This document shows positions 17,001 through 25,076 of a stretch of DNA of 45,134 nt, piece by piece; within the stretch, counting starts at the first letter, position 1, and every line of letters starts with the position of its first letter. The notes under the pieces were generated by a model that saw only the letters and a list, made by a program, of their open reading frames with translations, ran no database searches and was not told the DNA's origin. Origin of the DNA: Planctomycetota bacterium (GTDB lineage Bacteria > Planctomycetota > Planctomycetia > Gemmatales > Gemmataceae); contig JAIOPV010000040.1 in assembly GCA_021413735.1 (NCBI GenBank), positions 1 to 45,134 on the forward strand, in the 5' to 3' direction. A program made the translations under genes and the position numbers.

Positions 17001-17496
17001 TCTCGGGAAGGATCAGAAGTCGATGGAGGAGCGCAACAAGGCGATGCAATCGCTGGCCGACATGAAGGGCGGCAACGCCGAGAACGGGAAGCTTGTGTTC
17101 CGACGGAACTGCATCGCGTGCCACCAGGTCTTCGGCGAGGGAGCGAACTACGGCCCGCAGATGGACGCCAACATCGACGGCAAGGGGAAGGTCGGCAAGC
17201 GGTTGTCGCGGTTCAAGATCGTCGAGTCGATCATCGACCCGAATGCCGACGTGGACTCGAAGTACTCGACAACCAAGATCGTCACGGTGGACGAGAAGAC
17301 CATCAGCGGCTTGCTGGTGAGCGAGACCAAGGAAGAGGTCGTGGTCTTCGACGGCAAGGAGAAGCGAACCGTCAAGGTCGCCGACATCGAGTCACGCAAG
17401 ACGCTCAAGCAGAGCAGTATGCCGGAGGGTCTTGCGGCCGCGATGTCGCCTGTCGAGGTTCTGGACGTGATCGAATTCCTGGCATCTCTGAAGTGA
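14098..17496 (+). CDS. SGNH / beta-propeller dehydrogenase / HEAT / cytochrome c fusion
   Basis: 1132 residues, exported (signal WAGLLIAAVFCVALYAVAA). Order: proline/lysine-rich linker; an SGNH/GDSL hydrolase-like region at about 70-290 (RIAFVGGSAAERFNLYGHF, CFFGFNEAF, INGCHANEAG); a PVC-type membrane-bound dehydrogenase propeller from about 398 (PPGFEVKLFADEKQFPE) with two DTDGDGKAD loops resembling calcium sites and FGDWANPLIGHMQYSQRD; HEAT-like repeats at about 770-930; and a C-terminal PVC-type heme domain with CIACH at 1005-1009 and a C-terminal EVLDVIEFLASLK. Known from family members: the propeller/heme parts form a sugar- or alcohol-dehydrogenase-like enzyme passing electrons to c heme. 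Third gene of the sigma/FecR operon, with a terminator just downstream. Substrate unknown. Confidence 0.93.
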   Translation: MPLPRPAWAGLLIAAVFCVALYAVAAPTEEAAQKPKKPAPKGEAEELLKTPARPKKPELPASKLPLELVQHERIAFVGGSAAERFNLYGHFETLLHTRFFDKELVVRNFARPADEVSVRQRPNDYAKLGDPMHAFNPDTIICFFGFNEAFAGPEGIAKFQADYEQLLDEYAVKYPRDDAGSKPRFVIVSPAAFEPTGDPFLPEGTKENANLKLYADAAKAVAAKLKIAFVDLYTPTLKAFTAKSGMQFTINGCHANEAGDALIGETLDRGLFAGPNPGKPGTSEFEKIRAAVNDKSWIHQQDYRMVNGWYVYGGRRTFDTETFPREFVKLRNMAAVRDKFIWDIAQGKQVAAKPDDSKTGELYTPPTRFGVPQQKYSEDQELGPKILPPDEFLKTVTVPPGFEVKLFADEKQFPELAKPVQLNFDNKGRLWVSTMPSYPMWKPGDPRPNDKLLTLEDTDGDGKADKCTVFYDKLHCPTGFEFWNGGVLVVDQPRLLFLKDTDGDGKADVVVQLLDGWATEDTHHTINAWEFSPGGLLHMLEGVSMSTAIETPWGPFRNFGSSGSYILDPRSQKVRHFNTPGYGNPWCYVFNEWGQGFCGDGTGASQHWDTPLSGAQFTGRKGLNSVFPTENMRPVVGSEFLVSRQFPDDVQGQFIYACVINMNGMPRWTFADDGGGYKGTRVRHDPKDPKTAFDLLKSSYKHFRPVDPMIGPDGALWFGDWANPLIGHMQYSQRDPNRDHAAGRIYRLVYEDKPLLKPVTQFGKTVPELLEQFKEYELRTRYRARAELRARPTAEVVAAVKTWVSKLDAADKDFDRLRCEALWVLQGHHAVDADLLKLVLTAKTTDARAAAVRVVADERERIPGAFDFLKTAALDEHPRVRTEAVRGLSFFPNAESAVAVLAAMKVKPADSYVQYTGDAALAATIAGWRQAYLKGELTKGDDTAKKVLDGVISQDKKGAQAIPYLQVLLGKDQKSMEERNKAMQSLADMKGGNAENGKLVFRRNCIACHQVFGEGANYGPQMDANIDGKGKVGKRLSRFKIVESIIDPNADVDSKYSTTKIVTVDEKTISGLLVSETKEEVVVFDGKEKRTVKVADIESRKTLKQSSMPEGLAAAMSPVEVLDVIEFLASLK

Positions 17497-17513
17497 CGCA
17501 GATAGCGTAGTTC

Positions 17514-17536
17514 CTCGGGGGCATTTGCCCCCCGAG
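17514..17536 (+). terminator. Rho-independent-like terminator
   Basis: CTCGGGGG (17514-17521) pairs with CCCCCGAG (17529-17536) around a 7-nt loop and is followed by ATTTCATTT. It lies 17 nt after the stop of the dehydrogenase-cytochrome gene and marks the end of the sigma/FecR operon. Confidence 0.8.
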
Positions 17537-17539
17537 ATT

Positions 17540-17905
17540 TCATTTCAACGCGAACCCCATCGGGCACACGTTTCGAGACCTGCTGCGCCGCGGCCCGCCC
17601 CGGTGCGCTCTGATGGGCATCGATGCTGGAGGGCTCGCGAGTGCCGTTCATCGTCCGCTGGCCGTGCCAGGTCGCGGCGAAGGCCGTCAACGAATTCCCA
17701 CGAATCGAAGAACTGTACCGGACTGATGTGCAGTTGAGACCTTCCGAGATTCGTGAGCGAATTTCCTGAAAACAAGGATGTCTGCGGGTATTCTTTTGAA
17801 TTAGGTCAATCACGCCATCCCGCAACAGGTTCAAAACCTTTCAACTTGAGCCGATTCGGGATGCCCGAACCTCGACCGGCGTACCTCAGACGAGTCACCC
17901 AAACC
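17540..17905. other. Gap of about 370 bp, no convincing gene
   Basis: Between the terminator and the cytochrome start. Open frames exist on both strands but none shows a recognised domain, a plausible signal or a good ribosome binding site. The downstream part (17750-17900) must contain the promoter of the following cytochrome/DUF1552 pair; no clear -35/-10 boxes could be picked out. Confidence 0.4.
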
Positions 17906-20404
17906 ATGCTTCAACATGACATCCCTCGTCCAAGGCCGAGCCGTACAAGTCTTGCGATGTTGGTTCTGATGACCTCGGCAGCCTCGACTGCGACCGCGGC
18001 CGACCCCGTTAAGCCTTTCTCGATGCCGAAAGACGTCGCAACAGTGCTTTCCACCTATTGCGGAAGCTGTCACGACGAGAACGGCAAGGGCAATGTGAGC
18101 CTGACGCAACTCGACAAACTCAAAATCAACGAACGCCTTGACGTGCTGAATAAGGTTCACGAGCAAACCTTTTTCAAGCTGATGCCGCCCGCGAAGTCCG
18201 AGCAACCAGGGCCGAGTGAACTTGCGATCTTGAACAAGTGGGTGCTCGCTGAATTGCGCCAGCACAATGCGTCCAAGTTCGATGAAAAAGTTACCACGCC
18301 GACTGGGGGCAACTTCGTCGATCATGATCTGCTCTTTCGCGGTGACATGAAGGACAAGCCGTACACACCGACGCGGCGTTGGCTGGTCAACCCGCAGATT
18401 TATCACAACCGCGTACTCGACGTGTTTGATCTCAAGGGTAAAGATCGTGCAACAAACCTGAGTGGCATCGTCAACCCCTTCACGCTGCCAGAGCGTTCGG
18501 GTGTGCGAGATTATGATGTGGCATCTCTCGACGGTAGCCACTTCGTGGCCATGCAGGCGAACGCCACCTGGGTCGCAAATAAGATTGTCGGAAGCCTTCG
18601 GATCAAGTTGGGCGAAGCTCCCGACAAGGTGTTTCCTAACCCAAAGGACCGGTGGTATCCCAAGAGCGATAATGGCGACAAGAAAAACCCCGTGAAGCTG
18701 TTGGCGCCATTTGAAGCGATTCTGGCGAAGAAGACGCCACCCACCGATGAGGAATTAACGGCTGCGATCCAATTCCACTTCGAGCGGGCCTTGCATCGCA
18801 AGGCGGCTCCGTCTGAACTTCAAAACTACCAAAGCCTCATGCGCTCCGCGATTGAACTTGGCGGGAACATCGAGGGGTTGCGACGAATGCTGATCGCCGT
18901 GCTGCTGGAATCGGAATTCGTGTATCGTGTGGAACTCGGCGCAGGAACACCGGACCAATTCGGCCGGAAGCAGCTCTCTCCGGCGGAAGCCAGCTCCGCA
19001 ATCGCATATGCATTGAGCGATCGGGCACCGGACGAACCGCTCATGCAGGCCGCTCGCGATGGCCGACTGAACACGAAACAAGATTACGAGCGAGAGGTGC
19101 GACGGTTGGTGTTTAGTGATACGCTGCTGCGCGGTGAGATTGACGGCACACTTCACGAAATTTATCCGAGCTACTCCAAAAACAACATCAGCTCGCAGCC
19201 CAAGATTCACCGCTTTTTCCGAGAGTTTTTTGGATACCCACTGGCAACCCGCGTGTTCAAAGACGTTGAGCGGAGTGATGGCTACTATCAAAGCCCAGGT
19301 CGTGGAACGTATGGCACCCCCGGGCAGTTGATCCGTGAAGCAGACCTTTTCGTTGAACACTGTCTCACCAAGGACAAGAACGTTTTTGAGGCGATACTGA
19401 CCAGCAATGAGTTTTATGTCGCGCCACGAGACAATGCTGAAGCGAAAATTGCTGGATTGAACGAGTTGTACGACCGATTCAAGGACACCAACTGGCAGAT
19501 CGATCCCAAGACCAAGACCCCACCGAAAATGTCCGATGAGGACCTGAGCTTTATACGGAAGCGCCTCAATTACAACTCGGATGCCAGGGATCTTGCAGTT
19601 GCCATGAAGCACGTAGAGCATTTTCGGAAAGCGGGGCTGACTCCGCACCCGGTGTGGAGCTACCCGTTCCACATTGGTCACCTGACACCGCACGCGAATA
19701 GTTACAATCTCGCTCCTCCAACTTGGAAATATCCCGCACAACAGCCATTTGCGGTGGATCACCGGAAAGGGATTTTGACTCATCCCGCGTGGCTCATTGC
19801 ACACTCGGAAAACTCCGCAACAGACCCCGTAAGGCGAGGAAAGTGGATTCGAGAAAAGCTGCTCGCGGGCACCGTACCCGATGTTCCCATCACCGTGGAC
19901 GCGGTGATCCCCGAAGACCCTCACAAGACGCTTCGCGATCGTCTGGCGATGGCGACGAGCAAACAAGAGTGCTGGAAGTGTCACCAGCAGATGAACCCGC
20001 TTGGTCTGGCATTCGAGATCTACGACGACTTCGGACGGTATCGAACGATGGAAAGCCTGGAGCACCCGTCCAACATTGTTGCCAAGGCCAAGGCCAAGTA
20101 CGGGGCGGACACTTACAAAACCGCTCCCGTTGTTGCCTCAAGCCGATTGGATGGCACAGGCGACCTGGCCCTCGATGGCGAGGTCAAGGATGCACTTGAG
20201 TTGATTGATCGCCTGGCGAAATCGAAACGCGTCCGCCAGTCCATCATTCGACACGCATTTCGCTACTTCCTCGGCCGCAACGAAATGCTCAGCGACTCGC
20301 AGACCTTGATCGATGCTGACAATGCGTATGTCCAGAGCGGCGGAAGTTTCAAGGCTGTGGTTGTCTCGTTGCTGACTTCAGATTCGTTCATGTTCCGCAA
20401 GTAA
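17906..20404 (+). CDS. Planctomycete cytochrome, DUF1587/1592/1595/1588/1585 type
   Basis: 832 residues. The ATG at 17906 gives a basic N-terminus then SLAMLVLMTSAASTATAADP, a signal peptide; upstream in-frame sequence from 17753 has no signal and is discarded. Heme c site CGSCH lies at 52-56 in a PSD1-like cytochrome domain that continues with MPPAKSEQPGPSELAILNKW. The body holds the DUF1592 segment (LSPAEASSAIAYALSDRAPD), then the DUF1588 block CWKCH at 689-693 followed by QQMNPLGLAFEIYDDFGRYR, and the DUF1585 C-terminus (RHAFRYFLGRNEM, GSFKAVVVSLLTSDSF). Followed after 39 nt by its standard partner, a DUF1552 gene. The pair is exported and presumably oxidises an unknown substrate. Base composition looks less GC-rich than in the flanking genes. 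Confidence 0.92.
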   Translation: MLQHDIPRPRPSRTSLAMLVLMTSAASTATAADPVKPFSMPKDVATVLSTYCGSCHDENGKGNVSLTQLDKLKINERLDVLNKVHEQTFFKLMPPAKSEQPGPSELAILNKWVLAELRQHNASKFDEKVTTPTGGNFVDHDLLFRGDMKDKPYTPTRRWLVNPQIYHNRVLDVFDLKGKDRATNLSGIVNPFTLPERSGVRDYDVASLDGSHFVAMQANATWVANKIVGSLRIKLGEAPDKVFPNPKDRWYPKSDNGDKKNPVKLLAPFEAILAKKTPPTDEELTAAIQFHFERALHRKAAPSELQNYQSLMRSAIELGGNIEGLRRMLIAVLLESEFVYRVELGAGTPDQFGRKQLSPAEASSAIAYALSDRAPDEPLMQAARDGRLNTKQDYEREVRRLVFSDTLLRGEIDGTLHEIYPSYSKNNISSQPKIHRFFREFFGYPLATRVFKDVERSDGYYQSPGRGTYGTPGQLIREADLFVEHCLTKDKNVFEAILTSNEFYVAPRDNAEAKIAGLNELYDRFKDTNWQIDPKTKTPPKMSDEDLSFIRKRLNYNSDARDLAVAMKHVEHFRKAGLTPHPVWSYPFHIGHLTPHANSYNLAPPTWKYPAQQPFAVDHRKGILTHPAWLIAHSENSATDPVRRGKWIREKLLAGTVPDVPITVDAVIPEDPHKTLRDRLAMATSKQECWKCHQQMNPLGLAFEIYDDFGRYRTMESLEHPSNIVAKAKAKYGADTYKTAPVVASSRLDGTGDLALDGEVKDALELIDRLAKSKRVRQSIIRHAFRYFLGRNEMLSDSQTLIDADNAYVQSGGSFKAVVVSLLTSDSFMFRK

Positions 20405-20443
20405 CACCTGGATCGCGATCACCAATATTTTCGGAGTCTGCCC

Positions 20444-21850
20444 ATGTTTGATCGACGTCGTTTCCTCGGTGCCTCAGCTTCCGCGAGCGGGATGATGTTA
20501 GCCCCCTGGCTTCAAAACGCTCTTGGCGCTCCCTCGCCGGGCAAGCCGCCGATGCGGTTCATCTTTATGCACAAGGGGAACGGGCTGTTCCCGAGTGTCC
20601 TCGTTCCGCCGTCGCTCAGTCCGGCTGATGCCGATAAGGAGCAAGCCAAGGACGCGTTCTCAGTGGATCTGAATAAGCATCAACTCCCCGACTGGATGAA
20701 ACCGATCGCGGCTCACAAGAGCAATATGTCGATCCTGCAAGGTCTCTCAGGCAAGATGTGCCAAACGGGGCACCACACCTGGCAATCCTCGCTCGGCGTT
20801 TACAAGGCGAACGAGAAGCTCACTTCGATTAAGTGGGCGACTGTCGATTTCGAGCTGGCACGGATGTTCCCCTCGCCGCTCAGCCACCTCGAACTGGCTT
20901 GCTTCCCAACAGGTGGCGGCAACGCGCGTGGGAACATCAACGGTATCGAGACGGGGTTCTCGGCTCGCGGGCCGCAACAGCCAAACCTGGCCTATGGTTC
21001 TCCGAAAATCGCACTCCGTGAGTTGTTCAAGGTGGTCTACAATAACAAGTCCGATCAAGTCGAGTACAACCTCGAGCGAAAGGTTCTGGAGTTTACTGCC
21101 GGGAAGCAGTCGAGCCTCGCTGGCAATCTCAACGGAGTCGAGCGCACGAAAGTCGCAAACTACGCTGATTCGGTCGAAGAAGTCCGGGCTCGCAATGGTC
21201 GGCTTGAGAAAATGGCCGATGTGATCCGTAAGCACCTGCCCACCCTGGATGCCAAGTACCTTGCGGATGACATCACCACGGTCGATCGTCAACGAGGTCA
21301 CGTCGAGATTCTACTCGCCACTCTGATTTCCGGGATGACGAACGTCGTGGCCTTCACGGCCGATGAGCTTGGTACGCCGTACACAGGTCTGAATCGTCTC
21401 GAAAAAGAAACTGTGAACTTGCACGACGTCGGGCATAACAAGGGTTTCGGCGATCTCAAGGCCGATGAAGTCCGCACGGAAGTTCGCCTTCAGCACATGT
21501 CGCTGATCAACACCATCGTCACGCGGTTGAAGGTCGTCCCCGAGGGCGACGGCAATATGTTCGATAACACGACGCTGCTCTACTTCCCCGACAACGGCGA
21601 GACCCACCATAGCTCTGGGGTCGAATGGCCATTCCTCGTCTTCACCGGCCGCAATACCAAGCTCAACATCGCGGGTCGTTACATCCGACTCCCGAAACAC
21701 GGGAAAGAAGGTCACAAAACCCTCGGGAACTTGTACACGACCATTCTGAACGCTTACGGCAACCCGATTCCTCACTATGGGGATCTGGATTTGGCTCTGG
21801 AGAAGATGAAAATCGATCAGAAGGGCCCGATCCGAGAGTTTCTTGCATAA
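20444..21850 (+). CDS. DUF1552 exported protein
   Basis: 468 residues. MFDRRRFLGASASASGMMLA is a twin-arginine type signal (DRRRFLG). The mature protein carries DUF1552 features: FIFMHKGNGLFPSVLVP, QGLSGKMCQTGHHTWQSSLG, NLHDVGHNKG and the late block LLYFPDNGETHHSSGVEWPF. DUF1552 is related to DUF1501 and the alkaline-phosphatase fold. It almost always follows a DUF1588/1592-type cytochrome gene, as here (39-nt gap), so the two are taken as one functional unit. Biochemical role unknown. A 16-bp hairpin lies 33 nt after the stop. Confidence 0.93.
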   Translation: MFDRRRFLGASASASGMMLAPWLQNALGAPSPGKPPMRFIFMHKGNGLFPSVLVPPSLSPADADKEQAKDAFSVDLNKHQLPDWMKPIAAHKSNMSILQGLSGKMCQTGHHTWQSSLGVYKANEKLTSIKWATVDFELARMFPSPLSHLELACFPTGGGNARGNINGIETGFSARGPQQPNLAYGSPKIALRELFKVVYNNKSDQVEYNLERKVLEFTAGKQSSLAGNLNGVERTKVANYADSVEEVRARNGRLEKMADVIRKHLPTLDAKYLADDITTVDRQRGHVEILLATLISGMTNVVAFTADELGTPYTGLNRLEKETVNLHDVGHNKGFGDLKADEVRTEVRLQHMSLINTIVTRLKVVPEGDGNMFDNTTLLYFPDNGETHHSSGVEWPFLVFTGRNTKLNIAGRYIRLPKHGKEGHKTLGNLYTTILNAYGNPIPHYGDLDLALEKMKIDQKGPIREFLA

Positions 21851-21883
21851 GGTTGCTCAGGAATCGCCGCATGTGTTCACCAC

Positions 21884-21925
21884 CGCGGCGATCAACTTCC
21901 CACCATCGTGAAGTTGATCGCCGCG
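21884..21925 (+). terminator. Perfect 16-bp hairpin after DUF1552
   Basis: CGCGGCGATCAACTTC (21884-21899) and its exact complement (21910-21925) flank a 10-nt loop, followed by TTTGC. It is placed as a terminator of the cytochrome/DUF1552 operon. The T-tract is weak, so an operator or RNA-stability role for the downstream XylR-type gene is also possible. Confidence 0.6.
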
Positions 21926-22130
21926 TTTGCACCCGATGACGCAGAACCCACGAACTTCCAGTTCGGACAAGATGTTCCCTCCAAAGGTCCGGACGATCCC
22001 TCGATGCGACACCGCCTGGCGGATTGGGTGAATGCGACCCAGGGCAGGTCCAAGGATCTGCGTGCATTCCGGCTTCTCAACGGGAATTATCGTTCCTGGG
22101 AAAATAATCATCGATTGTAGGAATGGTGAC

Positions 22131-23303
22131 ATGGCAAAACGACCACGCCGGGTGGCGGTGATGCTGGACCTTCAGTGGACGCAAAAACGGCACGCGGCCA
22201 TCTTCGCCGGGACGCAGCAGTATGCTGGGGAACACGGTTGGGACACGATCATCGACGAGTTCGCTCACGACACCTTGCCCACACGGCGGGGGACGCCCCC
22301 TCCGTACGACGGCATCATCGCTCGTGCAAACCGACAGTTGGTCGCACGAGCGGCTCGACTGGGGGTGCCGGTCGTGAACGTGTGGCCCAGTTCGCCGGCC
22401 CACCACCTCGTACCGGGCGTGTATCCCGATTCGACGCTGTCGGGTCGCCTGTTCGCGGAGCACCTCCTGGCCCGTGGATTCCGGACGTTCGGCACTTTGA
22501 CCGCGCCCAAGAACGTCGACCACGACTTGGAGGTGAAGGAGTTCGTCCGCGTCGTTGGTGAAGCCGGCTTCCCCTGTACTTCGGGACAGATTCCGCAAAA
22601 CCCGTGGCGAGACCTGGGCCACTGGCGAAGGACCGAACGACTGATCGGGGAATGGATGGACTGCTTGACCCCTCCCATCGGCGTGTACGTCGGCCTCGAG
22701 GGCTGTGGCCGTTTGGTGGCACAGCAGTGCCACCAGCGTGGCTGGCGAGTCCCAGCGGACATTGCGATCATCGCCGGCAAAAACGAGCCGACCCTGTGCG
22801 AGCACCCTCGACCATCGCTCACCAGTATCGAGATCGGCTACGACCGGATCGGCTATGAGGCGGCCCGGTTGCTCGACCGATTGATCGACGGCAGAGCGGC
22901 ACCGTCGAAGCCGATCTTGATGCCTCCGCAAGGTCTGGTCGTTCGCGAATCGACCGATTTCTTCGCCGTTGAGAACGATCTGGTGTCTTCCGCTCTGGCG
23001 TACATCTCGGCCAACAGTCACCGGCCCATCGGCCCCGACGACGTGGCAGCAGCGGTTGGGGCGGAGGTTCGGACGCTGCAGAACTACTTCCGGAAGTACC
23101 TGGATCGTCCGGTTGCGACCGAGATCCGTCGCATCCGCGTCGAGCGGGCGAAGCGGGAGTTGGTCCAAAACACCCGGTCGCTGGCGGCGATCGCCAGCGA
23201 CGTCGGGTTCGGCACCCTTCAACGCTTGTACGAAGTGTTTTGCCGTGAGGTGGGTGTCAGCCCCGGCGTGTACCGAAAGCAGCGGCAGTTAAACAGCAGC
23301 TGA
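22131..23303 (+). CDS. XylR/AraC-type transcriptional regulator
   Basis: 390 residues. The N-terminal two thirds resemble a periplasmic-binding-protein/LacI-type sensor: RRVAVMLDLQWTQKRHAAIF, PYDGIIARANRQLVARA, DIAIIAGKNEPTLCEHPRPS, IEIGYDRIGYEAARLLDRLI. The C-terminal about 100 residues form an AraC double helix-turn-helix (VAAAVGAEVRTLQNYFRKYL, LAAIASDVGFGTLQRLYEVF, VGVSPGVYRKQR). This is the XylR architecture: a cytoplasmic sugar-responsive activator. The ATG at 22131 is chosen over an upstream in-frame extension because it starts directly with MAKRPRRVAVML. Plausible targets are the upstream DUF1552 operon or the downstream sulfatase genes, but no binding site could be assigned. Confidence 0.9.
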   Translation: MAKRPRRVAVMLDLQWTQKRHAAIFAGTQQYAGEHGWDTIIDEFAHDTLPTRRGTPPPYDGIIARANRQLVARAARLGVPVVNVWPSSPAHHLVPGVYPDSTLSGRLFAEHLLARGFRTFGTLTAPKNVDHDLEVKEFVRVVGEAGFPCTSGQIPQNPWRDLGHWRRTERLIGEWMDCLTPPIGVYVGLEGCGRLVAQQCHQRGWRVPADIAIIAGKNEPTLCEHPRPSLTSIEIGYDRIGYEAARLLDRLIDGRAAPSKPILMPPQGLVVRESTDFFAVENDLVSSALAYISANSHRPIGPDDVAAAVGAEVRTLQNYFRKYLDRPVATEIRRIRVERAKRELVQNTRSLAAIASDVGFGTLQRLYEVFCREVGVSPGVYRKQRQLNSS

Positions 23304-23577
23304 TACCAAACGCGTGACTGTCCGTGAATGACCGTGAGGTTCCAGGCACGAACCACGACGAGTGCGACTTCAGTAGCGCCGCGGAGAGCGGTCACACTGC
23401 CATGATTGATTGCCTGCGTCAGCGAATGCTGGTCCAGGAGCAACTCCCGTGATGCGACCGTTGGCCCTTTCGACGTTGTCGGCCACCTCATCCACGGCGA
23501 GCGGACCAAATGGATGGCTTGCTCCCCCTCATTCTGTAGCATGGCGAGACGCGGTCGAAACCACTCACGAGGCAGAC

Positions 23578-24759
23578 ATGTTGTTGCACGAGAAGGCCGA
23601 CCAGGCCCAGGCACTCCTGGCCGAGACAGGCCTCGACTGCTGGTTGACGTTCGCCCGCGAGACGGACATGCACCCCGACCCGGGTATCGACCAGGTGGTC
23701 TGTGCGAGCGTGGTGCGGAACTCGGCCTTCATCTTCGGTGCCGGCGGCGAGCGGATCGCGATCGTCGCCAACTTCGACACATCTGCCGTGAAGGCCAGGA
23801 AGGTGTTTCGCGAGGTGGTCGGGTATGACGAGGACATCCGCGGCCCACTGCTCGATGCCCTCCGGCGGCTCGACCCGGGGACGATCGGTCTGAACTACAG
23901 CCTCGACGATGTGACGGCCGACGGCCTGACGCACGGCCACTGGCTTCTCCTGCAAGAGTTGCTCGCTGGCACGCCGTACCTCGGACGGTTGACCAGCGCT
24001 GCCCCACTGCTGGTCCGCCTGCGGGGCCGCAAGACACCGTCAGAGGTCGAGCGGATCCGCCGGGCTGTGGCCGTGACCGAACGGGTTGTTGGCATGCTCA
24101 CGGCCGAGATCCGACCCGGACGGAGCGAGCGAGAACTGGCCGCGTTTGTCCACGCGCGATTCGCCGACCTGGGTGTTATGCCGGCGTGGTCGGCCGAAGG
24201 GTGCCCGATCGTCAACAGCGGTCCGGCATCCGACCTCGGCCACACCTACCCATCGGAAGCGGTTCGGGTCGAGCCGGGACACGTCGTCCACGTCGATCTG
24301 GGCGTGCGGCTTGACGGATACTGCTCGGACATCCAGCGGATGTGGTACGTGCGACGGCCGGGTGAATCCGGTCCGCCCCAAGACGTTCGGCGAGCTTTCG
24401 AGACCGTGGTGAGGGCTATCGAAGCGGGTGCTGCGGCACTGCGACCAGGGGTAAAAGGATTCGAGGTGGACGCGGCCGCCCGGAAGGTGGTGCTGGATGC
24501 GGGGTACCCGGAGTTCAAGTACGGACTCGGGCACAGCCTCGGGCGGGCGGTGCACGATGGTGGTACGATGCTCGGGCCGCGGTGGCCCTGCTACGGCCGC
24601 AACACGGAGATGATGGTCGAAGCCGCCAACGTTTTCACCCTCGAACTGGGGGTGCCGACCAGCGCGGGATTGATCGGACTTGAGGAGGACGTGCTGGTGA
24701 CCGCCGCGGGATGCGAATTCCTCTCGTCCCGGCAGCACGAGATCGTTCTGGTGGAGTGA
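23578..24759 (+). CDS. M24-family aminopeptidase (Xaa-Pro peptidase-like)
   Basis: 393 residues. The N-terminal half is a creatinase/prolidase-like domain (LLAETGLDCWLTFARETDMH). The C-terminal pita-bread domain shows the five metal ligands expected of M24 enzymes: the two Asp in VHVDLGVRLDGYCSDIQ, a His in KYGLGHSLGRAVHD, Glu in VFTLELGVP and Glu in GLIGLEEDVLV. It should be a cytoplasmic di-metal peptidase removing residues next to proline or acting on a related substrate. The ATG at 23578 (after GAGGCAGAC) is preferred to an in-frame extension to 23410 that has no homology. It follows the XylR gene after 274 bp; a functional link is not evident. Confidence 0.9.
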   Translation: MLLHEKADQAQALLAETGLDCWLTFARETDMHPDPGIDQVVCASVVRNSAFIFGAGGERIAIVANFDTSAVKARKVFREVVGYDEDIRGPLLDALRRLDPGTIGLNYSLDDVTADGLTHGHWLLLQELLAGTPYLGRLTSAAPLLVRLRGRKTPSEVERIRRAVAVTERVVGMLTAEIRPGRSERELAAFVHARFADLGVMPAWSAEGCPIVNSGPASDLGHTYPSEAVRVEPGHVVHVDLGVRLDGYCSDIQRMWYVRRPGESGPPQDVRRAFETVVRAIEAGAAALRPGVKGFEVDAAARKVVLDAGYPEFKYGLGHSLGRAVHDGGTMLGPRWPCYGRNTEMMVEAANVFTLELGVPTSAGLIGLEEDVLVTAAGCEFLSSRQHEIVLVE

Positions 24760-25076
24760 CCACCGAGTCTCGCGCCCCGTCCGCGCCTGTCTCTACCGTG
24801 TCGTAAATTCAGCGCCGACGAAGCCCTCACCAAGCCAAGAAGTGTCCGAGGCTACTTCGCATCCAGAGCGGAGGCTCCATGACGCCATCGCGTGTTAATA
24901 TCAGACGCCACGGTCTGTTACCGCAGTTGGTCGCGGGTCGTGACAGACGGATCAGGCTGAGGAGATAATCGCACTTGCCTTTTCACTGCCAATCCCCAAC
25001 GATGCTGGTGTGACGTAAGCGGATGGATGCCGCCGTTTACACCCAGAAGTGACACCTCTCTCCCCCAAGTGGCCAG
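24760..25076. other. Intergenic gap of 317 bp
   Basis: No gene, repeat or strong hairpin recognised. It includes an AT-richer patch near 24892 (GTGTTAATATCAGAC) and must carry the promoter of the downstream sulfatase. Confidence 0.4.

Noticed and set aside
17148-17834. 228-codon minus-strand frame over the end of the giant cytochrome fusion
   Set aside because: Overlaps the heme domain and terminator; no family match and no ribosome binding site.
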